Below are positions 1 to 5,626 of a stretch of DNA of 7,753 nt, one piece after another (within the stretch, counting starts at the first letter, position 1; each line of letters starts with the position of its first letter). The notes beneath the pieces are model-generated. The model saw only the letters and a program-made list of their open reading frames with translations, was not told the origin of the DNA and searched no databases. This stretch comes from Clostridiales bacterium (lineage in GTDB: Bacteria > Bacillota > Clostridia > Christensenellales > CAG-138), in assembly GCA_019416935.1 (NCBI GenBank), contig DXWI01000027.1, positions 1 through 7,753 on the forward strand, read 5' to 3'. Both the position numbers and the translations under genes were made by a program.

Positions 1-43
1 CCCTCAGTCCTTCGCTTTCTTCCGTCCCTCGCGACAGCTTCTG

Positions 44-86
44 TAGTATAGCAAAACGGCCGCCCTTCGGCAACGCTTCTATACTA
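44..86. repeat. 8-bp inverted repeat over the promoter
   Basis: TAGTATAG (44-51) and CTATACTA (79-86) are perfect inverted copies. One copy contains the -10 of the leftward promoter and the other lies just upstream of its -35. Such an arrangement could be a pair of operator half-sites, but it may also be chance similarity between TATACT-like sequences. Confidence 0.35.
45..73 (-). promoter_or_regulatory. Extended -10 sigma-A promoter reading out of the window
   Basis: On the minus strand TTGCCG (68-73) and TATACT (45-50) are 17 bp apart, and a TG one base before the -10 gives an extended -10 element. The -35 matches consensus at four of six bases and the -10 at five of six. AT-rich DNA lies upstream. 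The start would be near position 38, so it would serve a gene to the left of the window. Confidence 0.5.
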
Positions 87-246
87 TTGAATTCCCATAA
101 ATTTTACCTTTATTCAGGTTTTACAAGAATTATATTAAAATAATCATTTTATTTTACGTAATTCCTCAGATTTCTCCGTTTTTCTCTTTTATTCGATTTT
201 CTTTTATGAAAGCTTACTTTTTTTGTATTTTTCCTGTTATATATCA

Positions 247-278
247 ACAGACGGCTCTGAAAATCGAGAGCCGCCTGT
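247..278 (-). terminator. Probable terminator hairpin downstream of hppA
   Basis: A 12-bp stem with one G-U pair (247-258 against 267-278, 8-nt loop) lies about 90 nt past the hppA stop. The tail in the leftward direction is TTGATATAT, AT-rich but not a proper U-run. It may therefore act as a weak terminator or an mRNA 3' end stabiliser, together with the adjacent hairpin at 280-345. Confidence 0.5.
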
Positions 279-279
279 G

Positions 280-345
280 AAGGGCGCATGCAGCGCGTTT
301 CACGATGTAAACCGGAGCGCTGTTTCCCCTTTGCAGTGCGCCCTT
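280..345 (-). other. Long-range stem-loop in the hppA 3' untranslated region
   Basis: AAGGGCGCA (280-288) pairs perfectly with TGCGCCCTT (337-345). TGCA (289-292) can extend the stem with TGCA (332-335) after a one-base bulge. Inside it CAGCGC (291-296) can pair alternatively with GCGCTG (317-322). It sits directly beside the 247-278 hairpin, giving two stacked structures after hppA. Role unknown. Confidence 0.45.
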
Positions 346-368
346 TATTCTATGCGTCAAACCATCGC

Positions 369-2453
369 TTAACCGAGCACGGAAAACGCAACGAACAGCG
401 CCGACAGCAGGGACGCCACGAGCGATACCACCGTAATCTGCGTATTGATGGAGGGGCCGGCCGTATCCTTGAATGGATCGCCTACCGTATCGCCGATGAC
501 GGCCGCCTTATGCGCCTCGCTGCCCTTGCCGCCTTCGTTTCCGGATTCCACATATTTTTTGGAATTGTCCCACAGTCCGCCCGCGTTGGACATGAACAGG
601 GAGATCAGCAGGCCGCTGATGATATTGCCGAGCAGAAAGCCGCCGATGGCGCGCGGACCGCCGATGAACCCGACCAGAATCGTTGCCAGGATGGTCATCA
701 GCCCTGCGGGGATCAGCTCCTTGAGCGCGCCGGCGGTAGCAATGTCGATGCAGCGGTCATATTCCGGTTTTACACCCGGTTTGCCTTCGCGCAGGCCGCG
801 GATCGATTGAAACTGGCGGTGAATTTCTGTCACCATACGCTGCGCATTGCGATCCACGCCCAGAATCAGCATGGCGGAGAACACCGCCGGGATGGCCGCG
901 CCGATCAATATGCCGAAGAACACGATGGGATCGGTAATATCAAACCCGGTAATGAGCGCCTTTCCCGCTGCGGCGAGCGCTTCATTGGCCTCGGACAAAA
1001 ATGCGCCGAGCAGCGAGATGACCGTCAGCCCCGCAGCGCTGATGGAGAAGCCCTTCGTGACAGCCTTGACCGTGTTGCCGGCACTGTCCAGTTCATCCGC
1101 GATGCGAATGACGTCCTCGCCCAGGCCCCCCATTTCGGCAAGGCCGCGGGCGTTGTCCACAATGGGGCCATAGGCGTCGTTGGAGATGATCATGCCGACG
1201 ATGGAGAGCATGCCGACCGCCGCCATGGAGATGCCGAAGGTGGCATATCCGGCGCCCATCGGGGCGCAGATGGTATATGCGACCAGCGCCGCAACCGCAA
1301 TGCCCGCCATGGCCGGCAGTGCGGAAATGAATCCGTAGGATACGCCGGAGAGGATGGTAAACGCAGGGCCGGATGCCGAAGCGTGCGCGACTTTCCTGAC
1401 GATCGGCTTGGTGTCATCCGTAAAGTAATCCGTCGTAATGCCAATGATCACACCCACCAGCAGACCGACGGCAGAGGCGCCCCAAATACGCCAAGAGAAG
1501 CCCTCGAAGAGGAGAGTTGCCAGCGCGGTCAGCACGAGAAATATTCCCGTGGTCACATAGGTCGACGAGTTCAGCGCGTGCGTCGGATTGCCGTTCTTGC
1601 CCACGCATGCTGTGGCGATGCCGATGATGGAGGCCAGCAGGCCGAGAATTGCATAGCAGAACACCATCGAGATGTTGGCAAACGAACCGGAAAGCGACTG
1701 TGCGATGACAAGTGCCGAGGCCATGGCCGCTACATTGGAGTCGAACAGATCGGCGCCCATGCCGGCCACATCGCCCACATTGTCGCCGACATTATCCGCA
1801 ATCACCGCAGGATTGCGCGGATCGTCCTCTGCAATGCCGAGTTCGACCTTGCCGGTCAGGTCAGCAGAGACGTCGGCCGTCTTGGTGAAGATGCCGCCGC
1901 CCGCCTTGGCAAACAGCGCCAGCGAGCTTGCGCCGAAGGAAAAGCCCAGCAGGATGGTGGAATCTCCGGTGATCATCAGCACGGCCGCGACACCCAGCAG
2001 CGAGCTGCCCACGACCAGCAGGCCCATGACCGCACCGCCCCGAAAGCCCAGCAGAAATGCGGGCTTGATCCCCTCCTGTGCGCGCTCCGCTGTGCGCGCG
2101 TTGGACAGCGTTGCCACCATGATACCGATTTTCCCCGCAATGGCGGACAGCGTGGTGCCCGCCAGATAGGCAACCGCCATGGCAACGTTCTTTTCAGCGC
2201 TCCCCCGCCATATCGGGCTGGGCAGCAGAATACATATGCACACGGCCGCAATTCCGGCAAATATGGCTAAAATTTTGTACTCGCGGCGCATGAACGTGTT
2301 TGCGCCCTCCTTGATGAGTCGGGAGACCTCTTCGATCCTGCCGTTGACCACCCGTTGGCGCTTGACCCATAGGCAGAGATACACGGCAAAAGCGAAAGCG
2401 ATCATCGCCGTCAAATACGACAGGCCGTAGAACAGGGACAGATTCTTTTCCAT
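369..2453 (-). CDS. hppA: Membrane-bound proton-translocating pyrophosphatase, K+-independent type
   Basis: Integral membrane pyrophosphatase that hydrolyses PPi and uses the energy to pump cations, probably H+, across the cytoplasmic membrane. The 694-residue length fits the bacterial family, and hydrophobic segments run throughout, as in the usual 16-helix fold. The PPi/Mg site motifs are present: DVSADLTGKVE (194-204; the common form has Gly where Ser196 is), DDPRNPAVIADNVGDNVGD (210-228), and the C-terminal GDTVGDPFKDTAGPSIN (654-670). Residues Lys463 and Thr466 in GNTVKAVTKG match the K+-independent subfamily, whereas K+-dependent enzymes have Ala and Gly or Ala there. Asp238 stands in DLFDS where many relatives have the ion-gate Glu. 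The start at MEKNLSLF is chosen because GAGGTG lies 6 nt upstream and the first membrane helix begins about five residues in. An in-frame extension to 2618 has no ribosome site. The gene has its own promoter and leader. Family call is very secure; the pumped ion is inferred. Confidence 0.97.
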   Translation of the reverse strand: MEKNLSLFYGLSYLTAMIAFAFAVYLCLWVKRQRVVNGRIEEVSRLIKEGANTFMRREYKILAIFAGIAAVCICILLPSPIWRGSAEKNVAMAVAYLAGTTLSAIAGKIGIMVATLSNARTAERAQEGIKPAFLLGFRGGAVMGLLVVGSSLLGVAAVLMITGDSTILLGFSFGASSLALFAKAGGGIFTKTADVSADLTGKVELGIAEDDPRNPAVIADNVGDNVGDVAGMGADLFDSNVAAMASALVIAQSLSGSFANISMVFCYAILGLLASIIGIATACVGKNGNPTHALNSSTYVTTGIFLVLTALATLLFEGFSWRIWGASAVGLLVGVIIGITTDYFTDDTKPIVRKVAHASASGPAFTILSGVSYGFISALPAMAGIAVAALVAYTICAPMGAGYATFGISMAAVGMLSIVGMIISNDAYGPIVDNARGLAEMGGLGEDVIRIADELDSAGNTVKAVTKGFSISAAGLTVISLLGAFLSEANEALAAAGKALITGFDITDPIVFFGILIGAAIPAVFSAMLILGVDRNAQRMVTEIHRQFQSIRGLREGKPGVKPEYDRCIDIATAGALKELIPAGLMTILATILVGFIGGPRAIGGFLLGNIISGLLISLFMSNAGGLWDNSKKYVESGNEGGKGSEAHKAAVIGDTVGDPFKDTAGPSINTQITVVSLVASLLSALFVAFSVLG

Positions 2454-2459
2454 ACAGGA

Positions 2460-2465
2460 CACCTC
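2460..2465 (-). promoter_or_regulatory. Ribosome binding site of hppA
   Basis: GAGGTG lies 6 nt before the ATG at 2453. It decides the start in favour of the 694-residue form over an in-frame ATG at 2618 that has no Shine-Dalgarno sequence. Confidence 0.8.
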
Positions 2466-2569
2466 GCATTCTGATTGATCGTCAAAATATAGTTGGCGTC
2501 TGCTTTGGCTATGACGACATCTCCTCTGAACCTGACGAAACAGTCCCGCACGCGCTTCTCCCCCCATAC

Positions 2570-2607
2570 AAAAAATGCGGCGGCAAAGCCCAAGCTGTGC
2601 TCTGCCG
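2570..2607 (-). terminator. Terminator-like hairpin in the hppA leader (candidate attenuator)
   Basis: Read leftward, CGGCAGAGC (2607-2599) pairs with GCTTTGCCG (2589-2581) in a 9-bp stem with one G-U pair and a 9-nt loop. After five bases (CCGCA) there is a run of six Us (2575-2570). It lies inside the leader, about 117 nt before the hppA start, so it could stop transcription before the gene. The 5-nt gap between stem and U-run weakens it as a classical terminator. Confidence 0.45.
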
Positions 2608-2628
2608 TCACGTTTCATTGCGTATACA

Positions 2629-2650
2629 AAGCCTTCGATGCAACAGGCTT
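2629..2650 (-). other. Small leader hairpin upstream of the candidate attenuator
   Basis: AAGCCT (2650-2645) pairs with AGGCTT (2634-2629) across a 10-nt loop. AAGCC could instead pair with the GGCTT in the 3' half of the next hairpin (around 2591-2587), so the two structures may be mutually exclusive. That switch is inference from base complementarity only. Confidence 0.35.
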
Positions 2651-2665
2651 CCTATCCCTCAGCAA

Positions 2666-2695
2666 TCAAGAGTAAATGAAGCGCTCACGCTTCAT
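2666..2695 (-). CDS. Possible nine-residue leader peptide MKRERFIYS upstream of hppA
   Basis: Within the hppA leader, about 25 nt after the predicted transcription start, GGTGGAG (2708-2702) stands 6 nt before an ATG that opens a frame of nine codons ending in TGA at 2666-2668. The first codons form a perfect 8-bp hairpin (ATGAAGCG, TGAG loop, CGCTTCAT; 2695-2676), so a translating ribosome would open it. Two more hairpins follow, the last with a U-run. This arrangement resembles a translated leader of an attenuator, but there is no run of one codon that would name a sensed amino acid. A chance short frame cannot be excluded. It is not a leader peptide I recognise. Confidence 0.35.
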   Translation of the reverse strand: MKRERFIYS

Positions 2696-2726
2696 GACAG
2701 ACTCCACCACTTACCTTGACGCGATT

Positions 2727-2756
2727 ATTTTACTTTGCGCTCCGCTCCCCTGTCAA
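2727..2756 (-). promoter_or_regulatory. Sigma-A promoter of hppA
   Basis: A perfect TTGACA (2756-2751) is 18 bp from TAAAAT (2732-2727), which matches consensus at five of six bases. The start would be near 2720, giving a leader of about 267 nt before the hppA ATG. The promoter lies well past the lysS terminator, so hppA is probably transcribed on its own. Confidence 0.75.
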
Positions 2757-2760
2757 GCGG

Positions 2761-2918
2761 CACCGATCATCCTTAACGGCATGTATACACAGCATTGATC
2801 TTGAAAAACCGCAAAGCCGCCGCATTGGTTGCCTCGGTTGTTTTCTGTTCCTGCGCCGCTGCCGTTTCCCTCCGGGCCTCATCGCCAAAACCAAGTGCGT
2901 TGCGGTCGAGTGCCGTGT
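2761..2918. other. Short non-coding gap between the lysS terminator and the hppA promoter
   Basis: I see no gene or strong structure here. An 11-bp GCCGCCGCATT (2815-2825) is an inverted copy of sequence next to the leader attenuator (2575-2585), but it lies upstream of the hppA promoter and so would not be in the same transcript. Confidence 0.5.
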
Positions 2919-2960
2919 AAAAAGCCCCGGATACCCATTTTATCCGGATATCCGAGGCTT
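2919..2960 (-). terminator. Intrinsic terminator of lysS
   Basis: Read leftward, a 12-bp stem with one G-T pair (2960-2949 against 2933-2922) encloses a 15-nt loop and runs straight into TTTTTA (2923-2918). It begins about 46 nt after the lysS stop. The stem contains AAGCC/GGCTT at its base, so the U-run is partly within the stem. Confidence 0.85.
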
Positions 2961-3006
2961 GTCTGTTGCTTATTTTCGCGCGGCTACCGCTGTTTTTGAG
3001 GCCGAA

Positions 3007-4980
3007 TCAGTACAGCTTTGCTCCCGCCGGGATGTGGTCGTCTACCATGAGCAGATGGAGCTTCTCTTCGCCCTCCTCCTTGTGAAGCGCGGAGAGCAGC
3101 ATTCCGCAGGAATCCACGCCCATCATCGGCCGCGGCGGCAGGTTGGTGATCGCAATCAGCGTCTTTCCAACGAGCGCTTCCGGCTCATAGAACGCGTGAA
3201 TACCGCTCAGAATCGTGCGGTTTGTACCCGTCCCATCGTCCAGCGTGAACTGCAGCAGCTTCTTGGACTTCTTGACCGCCTCGCAGGCGAGCACCTTAAC
3301 GGCACGAAAATCGGACTTCGCAAAGGTGTCAAAATCAACAACATCAGCAAACAGCGGCTCGATTTCGACCTTGGAGAAATCAATGGGTTCCGCGGCAATC
3401 TCCATTTCAACAGCGCTGGTTGCGCTGCCAATGATGCCCGCTTTCGCCGCTTCCTCAGCCTTCTTTTCGGTCTTCGTGGCATCCAGCGGCTTCATCGTGG
3501 GGAACAACAGAACGTCCCGGATGGTCGGCGCGTCGGTCAGCAGCATGACCATGCGGTCGATGCCGATGCCGATACCGCCCGTCGGCGGCATGGCGTATTC
3601 CAGCGACAGACAGAAGTCCTCGTCAATCATCATCGCCTCGTCGTCGCCCTTGGCCCGTTCCATCGCCTGCTGCACAAAGCGGCTGCGCTGGTCGATCGGG
3701 TCGTTCAGCTCGGAATAGGCGTTGGCATACTCGTGCCCGCCGATGAACAGTTCGAAACGCTCCGTCAGGTGCGGCGCGGACGGCTTGCGCTTGGTCAGCG
3801 GCGATACCTCCACCGGGTAATCGGTGATGAACGTGGGCTGGATCAGCTTGTCCTCGACGAACGCGTCAAACGCCTCGACGAGCAGCTTGCCCCGCGATGC
3901 GGTCTTGTCCTCGATCGTGAGGCCGATGGACTTGGCCAGCGCGCGCGCCTCCTCATCCGATACGCACTGAAGGAAGTCCGCCCCGGTAAATTGCTTTACC
4001 GCATCGTTCATCGGCAGGCGCCTGAACGGCGGCGTCAGATCGATATCCATACCCTGATAGCGGATCTGCATGGTGCCGTTGACCGCCATGCAACAGTTCG
4101 AGAACAGGTCCTCGGCCAGCGCCATCATACCGTTGTAATCGGTATAGGCCTGATACGCCTCGATCGTTGTAAACTCGGGGTTGTGCATGGCGTCCATGCC
4201 CTCGTTGCGGAACAGGCGACCGATTTCATACACGCGCTCCAGCCCGCCCACGATGCACTCCTTGAGCGGCAGTTCCGTTGCGATGCGCATATACATGTCC
4301 AAATCGAGCGTATTGTGGTGCGTAATGAACGGACGTGCGGAAGCGCCGCTCGCGGTGGTGTTCAGCACCGGCGTTTCCACCTCGATGAAGCCCTGCGCAT
4401 CCATGCGGCGCCGGATTTCGCTGATGATGCGGCTGCGCTTGCGGAAGGTATCCCGCACCTCCGGGTTGACGATCAGATCGACGAAGCGCTGGCGATAGCG
4501 CAGATCCGGATCCTTCAGCCCGTGATATTTCTCCGGCAGCGGCCGAAGGGATTTGGACAGCAGCGTCACCTTGGTCGCGTGCACGGAAACCTCGCCCGTG
4601 CGCGTTTTGAACACCGTGCCGGCCACACCGATCAGGTCGCCGATGTCATAGGTCTTAAACTCCGCGTACGGCTCCTCTCCGACATCGTCGCGCTTGACAT
4701 AGATCTGCACGTCGCCCTTGCCGTCGAGCACATGCGCAAAGCTCGCCTTTCCCATGATGCGCTTGGACATCATGCGGCCGGCGATCTGCACGGGCTTGCC
4801 CTCCAACGCGTCGAAATTGGCAAGAATATCGGCGCTGTGGTGGCTCTGGTCAAAGGTGACGATCTGATACGGATCCCTTCCCGCTTGCTGCAGCGCCGTC
4901 AGCTTGTCGCGACGGATTTGCAGCAGTTCGGAAAGCTGTTCCTGTGTCATCTCCTGCTCGATGGGCGGTTGCTGTTCCAT
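3007..4980 (-). CDS. lysS: Class II lysyl-tRNA synthetase with a C-terminal EMAPII/MetG-type tRNA-binding domain
   Basis: Attaches lysine to tRNA-Lys using ATP in the cytoplasm. The protein has 657 residues, against about 490-500 for a usual bacterial LysRS. Residues about 60-145 form the N-terminal OB-fold anticodon-binding domain. The class II core follows: motif 1 region near 185-206, motif 2 around FRNEGMDAMHNPEFT (257-271), and motif 3 GGIGIGIDRMVML (468-480). LLFPTMKP (491-498) is where typical LysRS ends. A Lys/Ala/Glu-rich linker (about 501-545) leads to a second OB fold (about 549-657) with SDFRAVKVL, ILSGIHAFYEPEALVGK and MGVDSCGMLLSA, which matches the domain at the C terminus of MetRS and in Trbp111 and EMAPII. 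The frame is continuous through the join. ATG 4980 has AGGA 5 nt upstream and AGGAG 12 nt upstream. It follows greA by 59 bp with a terminator in between, and has its own terminator. Synthetase function is certain; that the extra domain binds tRNA is inferred from the family. Confidence 0.98.
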   Translation of the reverse strand: MEQQPPIEQEMTQEQLSELLQIRRDKLTALQQAGRDPYQIVTFDQSHHSADILANFDALEGKPVQIAGRMMSKRIMGKASFAHVLDGKGDVQIYVKRDDVGEEPYAEFKTYDIGDLIGVAGTVFKTRTGEVSVHATKVTLLSKSLRPLPEKYHGLKDPDLRYRQRFVDLIVNPEVRDTFRKRSRIISEIRRRMDAQGFIEVETPVLNTTASGASARPFITHHNTLDLDMYMRIATELPLKECIVGGLERVYEIGRLFRNEGMDAMHNPEFTTIEAYQAYTDYNGMMALAEDLFSNCCMAVNGTMQIRYQGMDIDLTPPFRRLPMNDAVKQFTGADFLQCVSDEEARALAKSIGLTIEDKTASRGKLLVEAFDAFVEDKLIQPTFITDYPVEVSPLTKRKPSAPHLTERFELFIGGHEYANAYSELNDPIDQRSRFVQQAMERAKGDDEAMMIDEDFCLSLEYAMPPTGGIGIGIDRMVMLLTDAPTIRDVLLFPTMKPLDATKTEKKAEEAAKAGIIGSATSAVEMEIAAEPIDFSKVEIEPLFADVVDFDTFAKSDFRAVKVLACEAVKKSKKLLQFTLDDGTGTNRTILSGIHAFYEPEALVGKTLIAITNLPPRPMMGVDSCGMLLSALHKEEGEEKLHLLMVDDHIPAGAKLY

Positions 4981-5009
4981 AAAAATCCTGTGCTCCTGTT
5001 CTGTAAAGT

Positions 5010-5031
5010 AAAAAAAGGGGGCGGCGCCCCC
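5010..5031 (-). terminator. Intrinsic terminator after greA
   Basis: Read leftward, GGGGGC (5031-5026), a 3-nt loop GCC and GCCCCC (5022-5017) form a six-pair all-G:C stem followed at once by seven Us (5016-5010). It starts 8 nt after the greA stop. It separates greA from lysS, for which I see no good promoter in the remaining 30 bp. Confidence 0.88.
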
Positions 5032-5039
5032 ATCTCTGG

Positions 5040-5510
5040 TTATCTGCCGATGGACAGCACGGTCAGGCGCATCACGCCGCCGGGCGTGCGCACTTCCACC
5101 GTATCGCCGACATGGTGCCCGAGAAGTGCGCGGCCAACGGGAGACTCGTTGGAAATCTTGCCCGCTGCCGGGTCGGTTTCCGCCGATCCTACGATATGGA
5201 AGGTGAATTTTGTTTGATTGTCCGCGTTCTCCAGACTCACAACGGCGCCGACGCCCACAACGCTGGTATCGATCGCGTTTTCATCGATCACCTTCGCGTT
5301 GCGCAGCTCGTTCTCGAGCTGCACAATATCGTATTCGTTCTTGGCCTGCTCGTTTTTTGCGGCGTCATATTCCGCGTTTTCGGACAGGTCGCCGAACGCG
5401 CGCGCAATCTTGAGCTGCTCCGCGATCTCAAGACGGCGCGGTCCCTTCAGATATTCCAACCGCTCCTCGCGCTTTTTAATCTCCTCCGAGGTCAGCCAAA
5501 TCTCTGCCAT
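5040..5510 (-). CDS. greA: Transcription elongation factor GreA
   Basis: Binds RNA polymerase through the secondary channel and stimulates cleavage of backtracked transcripts so that stalled elongation can resume. The product has 156 residues, the normal GreA length. Residues 1-75 form the N-terminal coiled coil, with the tip motif GDLSENAEYDAAKNEQ (40-55) whose acidic residues act in cleavage. The C-terminal FKBP-like domain carries ISNESPVGRALLGHHVGD. The ATG at 5510 is chosen because AAAGGAG (5525-5519) sits 8 nt upstream; an in-frame GTG at 5540 lies upstream of that site and is not used. A perfect consensus promoter inside the end of dusB gives it a leader of about 80 nt, and a strong terminator follows. 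It may also be reached by read-through from dusB. Confidence 0.97.
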   Translation of the reverse strand: MAEIWLTSEEIKKREERLEYLKGPRRLEIAEQLKIARAFGDLSENAEYDAAKNEQAKNEYDIVQLENELRNAKVIDENAIDTSVVGVGAVVSLENADNQTKFTFHIVGSAETDPAAGKISNESPVGRALLGHHVGDTVEVRTPGGVMRLTVLSIGR

Positions 5511-5518
5511 ATCGGGTT

Positions 5519-5525
5519 CTCCTTT
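5519..5525 (-). promoter_or_regulatory. Ribosome binding site of greA
   Basis: AAAGGAG is 8 nt before the ATG at 5510. It overlaps the longer in-frame extension, which settles the start at 5510. Confidence 0.85.
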
Positions 5526-5532
5526 CCGGTAA

Positions 5533-5591
5533 GCGGGCACACCGCCCGCATTGTACTTCGATGTTCCAATCGCGCTTTTGCTGCAAAGCGC
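5533..5591 (-). other. Two hairpins in the greA leader
   Basis: Read leftward, GCGCTTT (5591-5585) pairs with AAAGCGC (5578-5572) over a 6-nt loop, right at the predicted 5' end of the transcript. GCGGGC (5549-5544) pairs with GCCCGC (5538-5533) over a 5-nt loop, 7 nt before the Shine-Dalgarno site. Neither is followed by a U-run, so they look like 5'-end stability or translation-control structures and not terminators. Confidence 0.45.
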
Positions 5592-5597
5592 TACATC

Positions 5598-5626
5598 ATT
5601 ATATTAACGCGCGTCGCAGGTGTCAA
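5598..5626 (-). promoter_or_regulatory. Perfect consensus sigma-A promoter for greA, inside the end of dusB
   Basis: TTGACA (5626-5621), a 17-bp spacer (5620-5604) and TATAAT (5603-5598) match the consensus at every hexamer base. The -35 is made of codons for the last residues of DusB, the spacer ends with the DusB stop TAA, and the -10 follows directly. Transcription should start near 5591, about 80 nt before the greA ATG. Confidence 0.88.

Larger units (their letters stand above)
1..246. other. AT-rich intergenic spacer
   Basis: No open frame here has a plausible ribosome site or recognisable product. Positions 100-246 are strikingly AT-rich compared with the GC-rich genes. They include an 8-bp AT hairpin (136-143 TAAAATAA against 149-156 TTATTTTA, 5-nt loop). 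The left 75 bases hold a minus-strand promoter, listed separately. The first 44 bases would be the start of a leftward transcript, but too little is present to say what it encodes. Confidence 0.6.

Noticed and set aside
79..85. Plus-strand promoter using TATACT at 80-85
   Set aside because: The bases 17 bp upstream (CGGCCG) do not resemble a -35, and no rightward gene follows.
288..2270. Long plus-strand open frame opposite hppA (about 660 codons)
   Set aside because: It is antisense to a clearly conserved gene, and its product is Arg/His/Gly/Asp-rich with no recognisable motif. GC-rich codons on the minus strand remove stops from the opposite frame.
2454..2618. In-frame N-terminal extension of hppA to an upstream ATG
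   Set aside because: It has no ribosome site, adds non-conserved Arg-rich sequence, and would bury the good GAGGTG site before 2453. It lies in the structured leader.
2457..2720. Fluoride, c-di-GMP-I or T-box riboswitch in the hppA leader
   Set aside because: I looked for the conserved words of these classes as I remember them and did not find them. A covariance search is needed to exclude more distant forms.
2716..5217. Very long plus-strand open frame opposite lysS and part of greA (about 833 codons)
   Set aside because: Same cause. It spans two unrelated genes, an intergenic gap and two terminators, and has no ribosome site or known domain.
5511..5540. GTG-initiated longer GreA
   Set aside because: The extra ten codons contain the ribosome site of the ATG at 5510, and GreA normally begins at that point.
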